Shown in pieces: positions 18,221-25,805 of a stretch of 64,000 bases of DNA. Position numbers and translations under genes: made by a program. The first letter of the stretch is position 1. The number at the start of each line of letters is the position of its first letter. The stretch is taken from NCBI GenBank assembly GCA_030604735.1, contig JAUVVG010000012.1:1-64000 (forward strand), read 5' to 3'. A model generated the notes under the pieces. That model worked only from the letters and a program-made list of their open reading frames with translations. It made no database searches and was not told the DNA's origin. Source of the stretch: Azoarcus sp. Its GTDB lineage: Bacteria > Pseudomonadota > Gammaproteobacteria > Burkholderiales > Rhodocyclaceae.

Positions 18221-18518
18221 TGTAGGAGCGGCGCGAGCCGCGAGGCAGTGCGGTAAATGGACCGCCCACGCTTGTCCTGGTCTCGCGCTTCGCCCCTTGC
18301 GCGGCTCCCACAGGGTGTGGATACGTTTGATGTGGGTGTAGGAGCGGCGCAAGCCGCGAAGCAGTGCGGTGATTGGACGCCCGCGCTTGCTCTGGTCTCG
18401 CGCTTCGCCGCTTGCGCGGCTCCCACAGGGTGTGGATACGCATCACTTCGCGGCTTGCGCGGCTCCCACAGGGCGTGGATGCCTCGGGGAACGACGTAGG
18501 AGCGGCGCAAGCCGCGAA
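18221..18518. repeat. REP-like palindromic repeat cluster between cysN and cysD
   Basis: Fills most of the 345-bp gap 18189-18533. The core GTAGGAGCGGCGCAAGCCGC occurs on the + strand at 18222, 18338 and 18496 and inverted near 18287-18312, 18401-18426 and 18446-18472. Two almost identical units of 116 bp (starting 18221 and 18337) are in tandem. No coding sequence is seen. This looks like a BIME-type array of repetitive extragenic palindromes inside the cys operon, where it could limit read-through or stabilise mRNA. Confidence 0.85.
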
Positions 18519-18533
18519 TGCCGGTGGCGGCCA

Positions 18534-19448
18534 TTAGAAATACCCTTCTTTCTTGCGCTGCTCCATCGACGCCTCCGAGGTCTGGTCGTCCATGCGGGTG
18601 GCGCCGCGCTCGGTGATGGTCGTGGTCGCGGTTTCGATCAGGATCTTGGCGATCGAGTCGGCATCCGACTCCACCGGCGCGGTGCAGGTGATGTCGCCGA
18701 CGGTGCGAAAGCGCACCTGTACGTTCTCCACCCGGTCGTCCGGACCGGACGGGGTCAGTGCGGTCACCGGCTGCAGCAATCCGTTCTTGCGCACCACCGG
18801 GCGGGTGTGGGCGAAGTAGATCGATGGCAGCTCCAGACCTTCGCGCTCGATGTACTGCCACACGTCGAGTTCGGTCCAGTTGCTGATCGGGAAAGCGCGG
18901 ATGTTCTCGCCCTTGTGGGTGCGGGCGTTGAAAAGATTCCACAGTTCCGGGCGCTGGTTCTTCGGGTCCCACTGACCGAATTCGTCGCGGAAGCTCATGA
19001 TCCGCTCCTTGGCACGGGCCTTTTCCTCGTCGCGGCGCGCGCCGCCTATGCAGGCGTCGAAGCCGAATTCCTCGATCGCTTCGAGGAGCGTCACCGACTG
19101 GTGCTTGTTGCGCGACTCGCCCGGGTGCTTGAGCACCACCGTGCCGCGCGCCATCGAGTCCTCGACCGATCGCACGATCAGCCGTTCGCCCAGTTCGGCG
19201 GCGCGCTTGTCACGGAAGTCGGTGACTTCCTTGTAGTTATGGCCGGTGTCGATGTGCATCAGCGGGACCGGGAAACGGCCCGGGCGGAAGGCCTTTTCGG
19301 CCAGGCGGAGCAGGCAGATCGAGTCCTTGCCGCCGGAGAACAGCAAGACCGGATTCGCGCACTGGCCGGCGACTTCGCGCAGGATGTGGATGGCTTCGGC
19401 TTCCAGCCAGTCGAGGTGGCTCAGGGTTTGTCTGGTCAGCGTGGACAT
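18534..19448 (-). CDS. cysD: CysD, sulfate adenylyltransferase small subunit
   Basis: PP-loop adenylyltransferase subunit that activates sulfate to APS, with CysN. It is 304 aa; the SGGKDS motif is at 38-43. The C-terminal part (SSMRVAPRS region on the opposite reading; on this strand TERGATRMDDQTSEASMEQRKK) matches CysD. The start lies two bases after a small ORF that links it to cysH. Confidence 0.95.
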   Translation of the reverse strand: MSTLTRQTLSHLDWLEAEAIHILREVAGQCANPVLLFSGGKDSICLLRLAEKAFRPGRFPVPLMHIDTGHNYKEVTDFRDKRAAELGERLIVRSVEDSMARGTVVLKHPGESRNKHQSVTLLEAIEEFGFDACIGGARRDEEKARAKERIMSFRDEFGQWDPKNQRPELWNLFNARTHKGENIRAFPISNWTELDVWQYIEREGLELPSIYFAHTRPVVRKNGLLQPVTALTPSGPDDRVENVQVRFRTVGDITCTAPVESDADSIAKILIETATTTITERGATRMDDQTSEASMEQRKKEGYF

Positions 19449-19450
19449 GC

Positions 19451-19579
19451 TTATCTCGCGTTTCTCGGTGATTGCGGTTTGAAGGCACGGGCGGCAGCGC
19501 GCAGGCCGGCGACGAGTGCGTCGAGCCGGCGGCGCAGAACGGGAGCGCGGTGCGAAGGGTTCAATTGCTTCGGCATCAT
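19451..19579 (-). CDS. Small basic ORF between cysH and cysD
   Basis: A 42-residue reading frame (MMPKQLNPSHRAPVLRRR and on) starts with ATG overlapping the cysH stop and ends two bases before cysD. It is rich in Arg and Ala, with one amphipathic helix likely. I do not recognise it. Tight packing argues for translation; it may be a real small protein or simply a leader that couples cysD to cysH. Confidence 0.4.
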   Translation of the reverse strand: MMPKQLNPSHRAPVLRRRLDALVAGLRAAARAFKPQSPRNAR

Positions 19580-20310
19580 GAAGCGCTCCGTTTCACATGC
19601 AGGCCGCACTCCTTGGAGGCCGGGTCTTCCCACCACCAGCGACCTGCGCGTACATCCTCGCCGATCGCGACCGGGCGGGTGCAGGGCGCGCAGCCGATGC
19701 TGGGGTAGAAGCGGTCGTGCAGCTTGTTGTAGGGCACGTCGAAGAGCCGGATGTAGGCCCACACTTCCTTTTCGCTCCAGTCGGCAAGCGGGCTGAACTT
19801 CTCGAGTCCGTTGGCCTCGTCGAAGGCCTGCACCGGCAGGGCAATGCGGGTGGCCGACTGCTGTGCGCGCAGTCCGGTGATCCAGGCCCGCTTGCCGGCC
19901 AGTGCGCGCTGCAAGGGTTCGACCTTGCGTGCATGGCAGCAGGCCTTGCGCAATTCGACCGAGTCGTAGAAGCCGTTGATGCCGTTGTTGCGGGTGAAGA
20001 TCTCTACGCTCTCGTGATTCGGGTAGTACAGCTTCAGTTTCAAACCGTAATGCGTCTGCACGTCGCCCATCAGGGCGTAGGTCTCGGCTGGGAGGCGGCC
20101 GGTATCGAGCGAGAATATCTCGATGGCCAGCCCGCTCTTGACGATCAGGTCGGTCAGCACCATGTCCTCGGCGCCGAGGCTGTTGGCCAGCGCGACCGGC
20201 GAGTAGTCGGCCGCGATCCGGCTCAGCAAGGCCTCGGCGTCGGCGACCTTGCGGTCGAGCTCGGCGCGTAGCGCGGTGTTGGCGAGATCGGGGTTCATGT
20301 TCGGATGCAT
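19576..20310 (-). CDS. cysH: CysH, assimilatory APS reductase (iron-sulfur type)
   Basis: 244 aa from an ATG with GGAAG seven bases upstream. The protein has the four cysteines of the [4Fe-4S] APS reductase class: C124-C125 (KACCHARK) and C207/C210 (GCAPC). The catalytic C235 is in KECGLH near the C-terminus. PAPS reductases lack the CC/CxxC set. So sulfate is reduced at the APS level, giving sulfite and AMP, and no APS kinase is needed. It lies between DUF934 and the small ORF/cysD. Confidence 0.94.
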   Translation of the reverse strand: MHPNMNPDLANTALRAELDRKVADAEALLSRIAADYSPVALANSLGAEDMVLTDLIVKSGLAIEIFSLDTGRLPAETYALMGDVQTHYGLKLKLYYPNHESVEIFTRNNGINGFYDSVELRKACCHARKVEPLQRALAGKRAWITGLRAQQSATRIALPVQAFDEANGLEKFSPLADWSEKEVWAYIRLFDVPYNKLHDRFYPSIGCAPCTRPVAIGEDVRAGRWWWEDPASKECGLHVKRSAS

Positions 20311-20357
20311 GGTGGATCTTCCGTGTCTGCTAGGGGTTCGCGCGCGTGATGGTGGCT

Positions 20358-20891
20358 TCAGGCTGCGCGTGACAGGCGCCCGAAAAGCGGTTTCGGGTCT
20401 GCTACAGAGGCCTGGTAGGGCTGGCTGAAGTCGTTCAGGCTGGCGATGGCCGCTTCGAGCTGAGGGCGGCTGTAGCGCCCCTCGGCCGGTTGCAATGCAT
20501 CGAAGCCGCAACGCTTCAGATAGTTGAACTGATCGCGCAGGACGTCGCCGATGGCGCGCATCTCTCGGCCAAAACCGAGACGCTGGCGCAGCAGCACAGC
20601 ACTCGAATAACCGCGTCCGTCCGAGAACTTGGGGAAACGGATCGCAACGACCGGTAGCCGGGCGAGATCCGCTGCGATGGCCAGCGGATCCTCGGTGCCA
20701 TCCAGCCAGACGCCGATCTCGCCCAGGTCGATCCGGGCCGCAAGGGCTTCGCGTCGGGTTTGCCACACCGCCAGCGGCACGATCACCCGGCCTGCGGGCA
20801 GGGCGATCGTGGCGGCAGTCTCCCCCTCTGGAAGCGTGATGACTTGCCAGTCGTCGCTGACGATCCGGCCGTTCTTGATGATTTCAGGCAT
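20358..20891 (-). CDS. DUF934 protein, sulfite reductase-associated
   Basis: 177 aa, starting MPEIIKNGRIVSDDW. DUF934 proteins are encoded next to cysI/cysH in many proteobacteria and are presumed to help the sulfite reductase, but the biochemical role is not established. The ATG overlaps the cysI stop by 8 bp. Typical family features include GVWLDGTEDP and FPKFSDGRGYSSA near the middle. Confidence 0.88.
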   Translation of the reverse strand: MPEIIKNGRIVSDDWQVITLPEGETAATIALPAGRVIVPLAVWQTRREALAARIDLGEIGVWLDGTEDPLAIAADLARLPVVAIRFPKFSDGRGYSSAVLLRQRLGFGREMRAIGDVLRDQFNYLKRCGFDALQPAEGRYSRPQLEAAIASLNDFSQPYQASVADPKPLFGRLSRAA

Positions 20892-22566
20892 TGGCCACCT
20901 TCCTTTGCGGTTGACGGTCGGCATAGACGTCCTGCTTGAACGGCGCGGTGCCTATCCGTCTCACGGTATCGATGAATCGCTCGTCGGCGTGACGGCGGGC
21001 GAGATATGTGGTGATCAGTTGTTCCACGACATCCGGCATTTCACTGGCCGAGAAGGACGGTCCGATGACCTTGCCCAGCGTGGTGTCGTTGCCCTGGCTG
21101 CCGCCTATCGTGACCTGGTACCACTCCTGGCCGTTCTTATCGACCCCGAGGATGCCGATGTGGCCGACATGGTGATGACCACAGGCGTTCATGCAGCCCG
21201 AGATGTTGATCTCGATCTCGCCGATGTCGTGCAGATAGTCGAGGTCGTCGAAGCGGGCCTGGATCGCGTTCGCGATCGGGATCGACTTGGCATTGGCCAG
21301 ATTGCAGAAATCCCCACCCGGGCACGAGATGATGTCGGTGACCAGGCCGATGTTCGGGGTGGCCAGCCCGGCGTCGCGGGCCTGCTGCCATAGCGCGAAA
21401 AGGTCGGCCTGGCGGACATCGGCCAGCACCAGGTTCTGCTCATGCGTGACCCGCAATTCGCCAAAGCTGTATTCGTCGGCCCAGGCGGCGACCTGATCCA
21501 TTTGCTCGGCGGTGACATCGCCCGGCGCGATCCGATGGTGCTTGGTGGACAAGGTCACGATCGCGTAGCCCGGCTTCTTGTGGGCGCGCACGTTGCGATT
21601 GACCCAGGCCGAGAAAGCCTTGCTGTCGGCCTGGCGGCGTTCGAAGTCGCGATCGACCGAGGGCAAAACCTGATAGGCCGGGTCGACAAAATGACCGGCG
21701 ACGCGGGCGAGCTCCGCTTCAGTGAGGGTCGAGGGGCCGTTCTTCAGGTGGGCCCACTCGGCCTCGACCTGTTCGCGGAAAGCCTCGATCCCGAGCGCCT
21801 TGACCAGGATCTTGATGCGGGCCTTGTACAGGTTGTCGCGTCGCCCGTAGCGGTTATAGACCCGCAGGATAGCCTCGCAGTAGGTCAGGATGTGCTGCCA
21901 CGGCACGAAACTGGCGATTTCCTCGCCGATGATCGGGGTGCGTCCCAGGCCGCCGCCGACCAGGACGCGGAATCCGGTCTCACCGGATTCGTCACGCTGC
22001 AGTTCCAGTCCGATGTCGTGCGCCCGGATCACCGCGCGGTCCTCCAGTGCGCCATTGACTGCGATCTTGAACTTGCGCGGCAGGAAGGTGAACTCCGGGT
22101 GGAAAGTGCTCCATTGGCGCAGGATTTCGCACCATGGACGTGGGTCTATCACCTCGTCGCCCGCGACGCCGGCGAACGGGTCGGAGGTGATGTTGCGGAT
22201 GCAACTGCCCGAGGTCTGGATGGCGTGCATCTCGACGGTGGCGAGCTCGGCCAGGATCTCGGGCACCTGCTCCAGCGCCGGCCAGTTGAACTGGATATTC
22301 TGGCGGGTGGTGAAGTGGGCGTAGCCCTTGTCGAAACGGCGCGCGATCTCGGCCAGCTTGCGCAACTGGCGGCTCGACAGCAGCCCGTAGGGAATCGCCA
22401 CCCGCAGCATCGGTGCGTGGCGCTGGATGTAGAGGCCGTTATGCAGGCGGAGCGGGCGGAACTCGTCGTCTGACAGTTCGCCGGCCAGGTAGCGGCGGGT
22501 CTGGTCGCGGAACTGGGCGACCCGCTCGTCCACCAGTTGTTGATCATATTGGTCGTATTGGTACAT
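20884..22566 (-). CDS. cysI: Sulfite reductase hemoprotein (nitrite/sulfite reductase family)
   Basis: 560 aa. Siroheme/[4Fe-4S] enzyme that reduces sulfite to sulfide. The cluster cysteines are in CPGGDFC and, about 40 residues later, GCMNACGHHH. Two ferrodoxin-like halves are visible (LRVAIPYGLLSSRQL and LRVTHEQNLVLADV). A nitrite reductase could look similar, but the context with DUF934, cysH, cysD and cysN points to sulfite. No CysJ flavoprotein is in the window, so the electron donor is probably ferredoxin or another reductase. Confidence 0.93.
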   Translation of the reverse strand: MYQYDQYDQQLVDERVAQFRDQTRRYLAGELSDDEFRPLRLHNGLYIQRHAPMLRVAIPYGLLSSRQLRKLAEIARRFDKGYAHFTTRQNIQFNWPALEQVPEILAELATVEMHAIQTSGSCIRNITSDPFAGVAGDEVIDPRPWCEILRQWSTFHPEFTFLPRKFKIAVNGALEDRAVIRAHDIGLELQRDESGETGFRVLVGGGLGRTPIIGEEIASFVPWQHILTYCEAILRVYNRYGRRDNLYKARIKILVKALGIEAFREQVEAEWAHLKNGPSTLTEAELARVAGHFVDPAYQVLPSVDRDFERRQADSKAFSAWVNRNVRAHKKPGYAIVTLSTKHHRIAPGDVTAEQMDQVAAWADEYSFGELRVTHEQNLVLADVRQADLFALWQQARDAGLATPNIGLVTDIISCPGGDFCNLANAKSIPIANAIQARFDDLDYLHDIGEIEINISGCMNACGHHHVGHIGILGVDKNGQEWYQVTIGGSQGNDTTLGKVIGPSFSASEMPDVVEQLITTYLARRHADERFIDTVRRIGTAPFKQDVYADRQPQRKVANA

Positions 22567-22624
22567 TCTGCTCTCCGTCGGGTGGCCGCGCGAGGGGCGC
22601 CCTTTGTGTAATGGCGCCATCCTA

Positions 22625-22690
22625 CGGCTTCGATATAGTTGCAGGAAGAGTTGTTTGGTTAGTCTAAAATAACCATGAGTTATATAATGA
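22625..22690. promoter_or_regulatory. Divergent cysI / cysB-like control region
   Basis: The 170-bp divergent gap has an AT-rich patch unlike its surroundings. It contains an inverted repeat TGGTTA-N8-TAACCA (22657-22662 / 22671-22676) and a TATAAT at 22683-22688 pointing towards the regulator gene, with only a poor -35. LysR-type regulators bind such dyads and CysB controls cys promoters, so this is the probable CysB target. The exact site is inference. Confidence 0.5.
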
Positions 22691-22736
22691 TCTGGTGTGC
22701 CGTGCGGCATGTCTGTCAACGACTGGACGGGTCAGA

Positions 22737-23678
22737 ATGAATCTGCAACAGCTGCGCTACGTGCTCGAGGTGGCGCGCCACAACTTGAATGTTTCCGATG
22801 CCGCCGACGCGCTATTCACCTCTCAGCCGGGCGTATCCAAGCAGATCCGCCAGTTCGAGTCCGAGCTGGGCGTCGAGGTGTTCATCCGGCATGGCAAGCG
22901 GCTGGTCGGCGTCACCGAACCCGGCCGCCAGGTACTGCAGATCGCCGAGCGGATGTTGCGCGATGTAGACAACCTGAAACAGGTCGGGGACGAGTTCAGC
23001 AACGAGGCCGAGGGCAGCCTGTCGATCGCGACCACCCATACCCAGGCCCGCTACGTGCTGCCCAGGGTCATTCGCGATTTTCTGCAGCGTTATCCCAAGG
23101 TCGGCCTGTCACTGCACCAAGGCAATCCGCGCCAGGTGTGCGAGATGGTGCTGGCCGGCGAGGCCGATCTCGCGATCGCGACCGAGGCGATCGAGGATTA
23201 CGACGACCTGGTGATGCTGCCCTGCTATCAATGGAATCGCTGTGTCGTCGCGACCCCCCGGCACCCTATCCTGCAGGCGCAGCCGCTGACCCTGGAGCAA
23301 ATCGCTCGATATCCACTGATCACTTATGACGACGCCTTCACCGGCCGGAGCCTGATCAACAAGGCCTTTCTCGGGCGCGGTTTGAAGCCCGACGTGGTGC
23401 TGACCGCGATCGACTCGGATGTGATCAAGACCTATGTCGCGATGGACCTGGGCATTGGCATCCTGGCGCGCATGGCCTTCGACCCGGCCGAGGACAAGAA
23501 GCTGGGCATGGTCGATGCGGCACACCTGTTCGAGTCCAGTACCACCCGCATCGGCCTGCGCCGCAATGCCTACCTGCGCGGCTATATCTTCAGCTTCATC
23601 GAGTTGTTCGCGCCCCATCTGACCCGGCGCAACGTCGAGACGGTACTCGCCGGCGGGGGCGACGACTATCAGCTGTGA
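22737..23678 (+). CDS. cysB: CysB-like LysR-family transcriptional regulator
   Basis: 313 aa, from the ATG at 22737. The N-terminal winged helix-turn-helix (MNLQQLRYVLEVARHNLNVS, SQPGVSKQIRQFE) is of the CysB/Cbl type and is followed by a substrate-binding domain that should sense O- or N-acetylserine, thiosulfate or sulfate. It is transcribed divergently from the sulfate assimilation operon, which it most likely activates. Confidence 0.92.
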   Translation: MNLQQLRYVLEVARHNLNVSDAADALFTSQPGVSKQIRQFESELGVEVFIRHGKRLVGVTEPGRQVLQIAERMLRDVDNLKQVGDEFSNEAEGSLSIATTHTQARYVLPRVIRDFLQRYPKVGLSLHQGNPRQVCEMVLAGEADLAIATEAIEDYDDLVMLPCYQWNRCVVATPRHPILQAQPLTLEQIARYPLITYDDAFTGRSLINKAFLGRGLKPDVVLTAIDSDVIKTYVAMDLGIGILARMAFDPAEDKKLGMVDAAHLFESSTTRIGLRRNAYLRGYIFSFIELFAPHLTRRNVETVLAGGGDDYQL

Positions 23679-23772
23679 GCGACCCGTGCCGCTGCCAGGG
23701 TCGGGGCGACCCGAGGTGAAGCCGGCTTTCGGGCTTCATGCCTGAGCCGGATGGCGCAGCGTGGTCCCGGGG

Positions 23773-24783
23773 TCATGCCTCGGCGCCTGATGCCGAGATA
23801 AAGAAGGCGTTCAGGTCGAAACCGGGCTGTGTTTTCCGCGCAGCGAGTGCAGCCATCAGCACGACGCGCGCAGCCGCGGCAGAGAAGACGCCGGCGGCCA
23901 GGCTGCCGTATTGCCGGTCGAAATCGCTGGGCGAGACGTCGCCTTGTCCGCAGCGGGAGGCACGTACCACCGGGATGCCGCGCTGGACCAGTTCGGCGAT
24001 CGCGTCGGTCCAGGTCTCGGCGACCCCGCCATTGCCCGGCAGGGCGATCACGATGCCGGCGGCGCCGTGATCCGCCGCCATCCGCATGAGATCCGGTGGT
24101 GTCCCCGCACCGGCCTGGATTACCTCGACCCGTGGCAGCGCTTCACCGCAGTCCAGCCGGGGCAGGCGGGCGTGCCGGGGCGTGGCGGGTGAGAAGTATT
24201 CGAGCCGCGGGCGGGTACGACCGATCGCGCCATGAACGCCGGCGAAGGCTTCGAGTCGCTGGGTGTCCCGCTTGCGGACCCCGAAGCCGCGCAGGATCGT
24301 CTCGCCGAAGCACAGCAGCACGCCGCGATGGCGGCTGTGGGGTGCAGCGGCGCAGCGGACCGCATCGAACAGGTTCATCGGCCCGTCGGCCGACAAGGCG
24401 GTGGCTGGGCGCATCGCGCCGGTCATCACCACCGGCTTGTCGGTATCGATGACCAGGTCTAGCCAGGTCGCGGTCTCTTCCATGGTGTCGGTGCCATGGG
24501 TGATCACGATTCCGGCTATGGCTGGGTCGTCGGCTGCCGCCTGAACCATGGCGGCGAGGATCAGCCAGTGGTCGGGCGTCATATCCTTGCTGTCGATGTT
24601 GAAGGGCTGGCGGGCCTCGATGCGTGCGACATCGCCAACCTGAGGTACCGCGGCAAGCAAGGCCTCCGCACCGAGGCCACCCACCGCGTAGCCGGAAACC
24701 TCGGTGGCCGATCCGGCGGCGCCGGCGATTGTACCGCCGGTGGCGATCAGCATGATGCGGGGGAGCGTCTGGGTGTCGGTCAT
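23773..24783 (-). CDS. L-asparaginase
   Basis: 336 aa, no signal peptide from this start. The two threonine motifs of the asparaginase/glutaminase family are present: ATGGTIAG (T18) and HGTDTMEE (T98), with AMRPATALSADGPMNL following. It hydrolyses asparagine to aspartate and ammonia. Its ATG overlaps the stop of the upstream binding-protein gene, so import and breakdown of the amino acid may be coupled. Confidence 0.9.
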   Translation of the reverse strand: MTDTQTLPRIMLIATGGTIAGAAGSATEVSGYAVGGLGAEALLAAVPQVGDVARIEARQPFNIDSKDMTPDHWLILAAMVQAAADDPAIAGIVITHGTDTMEETATWLDLVIDTDKPVVMTGAMRPATALSADGPMNLFDAVRCAAAPHSRHRGVLLCFGETILRGFGVRKRDTQRLEAFAGVHGAIGRTRPRLEYFSPATPRHARLPRLDCGEALPRVEVIQAGAGTPPDLMRMAADHGAAGIVIALPGNGGVAETWTDAIAELVQRGIPVVRASRCGQGDVSPSDFDRQYGSLAAGVFSAAAARVVLMAALAARKTQPGFDLNAFFISASGAEA

Positions 24784-25745
24784 TGGAAGGGATTGTCGTT
24801 CGGGTCGCGGAACAGCGCCCGCATGGTGTCCGAGAGCGGGTAGTTGAGGTTGAGCCCACTCGATGGCAACGGGCTCATGAACCACTTGTTGTAAATCCGT
24901 TCGGCTTCGCCACTGGTCATCAAACGGGCCAGGGTCGCGTCGACCAATCGCTTCATCCGCAGGTCGCCGCGACGGATCATGCAGCCGTAGGCCTCGAAAG
25001 ACTGGGGCGTGCCGGTGACGACCCAGTCGTCCGGCTGGGCAGCCTTGGCAAGCTCGCCGTACAGCAAGGCGTCGTCCATCATGAATGCGTCGGCCTCGCC
25101 GCGCTCCAGCGCGAGAAAGCTTTCCCGGTGGTCCGGCGTTGTCATGATCGTGATGTTGCGCAGTCCGGACTGCTGCATCCGTGCGAGCAGGCGTTCCGAA
25201 GTCGTGCCCGCGGTGGTGACCACCTTGCGTCCGTCAAGGTCGGGAAAATCGTGGATGCCGGAATCCCGACGGGTCAGCATGCGTGTGCCGATGATGAAGA
25301 TGGTGTTGGAGAACGACACCTGTCGCGCCCGGTAGGAGTTGTGGGTGGTCGAACCGCACTCGAAGTCGATCTCGCCATTGCGCAGCTTGTCGATCCGGTT
25401 CTCCGGCGTGACCGGGGTCAGCCGCAAGACCAGCAACGGTTCGTCGAGATGGTGTCGGATCGCGGTGACGATGGCGAGTGCCAGATCGTGGGAATAACCG
25501 ATCACTCGGCCCTGGTCGTCGTAGTAGGAGAACGGCACCGAGGATTCCCGGTGGCCGAGACTGACGTACCCCCGCTCCTTGATCCGCTGCAGCGTGTCCG
25601 CCCCGACCGCTTGGGCCAGCGCGGCCGGACTCGTCAGGCAGGTCAGGATCAGTGCGAACGCGATCGAAATGGCGATAGCGAGTCGCCAAGGTCCGGTCGG
25701 ATCAGCGCAGCAGGATTCGGTCGTGGGGGTCGCCCTGTCAGCCAT
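24780..25745 (-). CDS. Amino-acid ABC transporter periplasmic binding protein (GltI-like)
   Basis: 321 aa with a long N-terminus and a hydrophobic signal segment at about 22-45 (ending ALAQ). The mature part is a type 3 periplasmic binding domain (VSLGHRESSVPFSYYDDQG, IDFECGSTTHN, VVTTAGTTSERLL), closest in appearance to glutamate/aspartate binding proteins. No permease or ATPase genes are adjacent; the next gene is an asparaginase. It probably works with a transporter encoded elsewhere or serves as a sensor. Confidence 0.87.
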   Translation of the reverse strand: MADRATPTTESCCADPTGPWRLAIAISIAFALILTCLTSPAALAQAVGADTLQRIKERGYVSLGHRESSVPFSYYDDQGRVIGYSHDLALAIVTAIRHHLDEPLLVLRLTPVTPENRIDKLRNGEIDFECGSTTHNSYRARQVSFSNTIFIIGTRMLTRRDSGIHDFPDLDGRKVVTTAGTTSERLLARMQQSGLRNITIMTTPDHRESFLALERGEADAFMMDDALLYGELAKAAQPDDWVVTGTPQSFEAYGCMIRRGDLRMKRLVDATLARLMTSGEAERIYNKWFMSPLPSSGLNLNYPLSDTMRALFRDPNDNPFQ

Positions 25746-25805
25746 CGAGAGTCGCGGTCCTTGCCTTGTGAGGGGTGCCGCCAGTCAGTTGCCCGTCGCC
25801 GGATT

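Noticed and set aside
23717-23738. A 7-bp stem after the cysB-like gene
   Set aside because: No T-run and an ordinary GC-rich context; could be chance, so not listed as a terminator.
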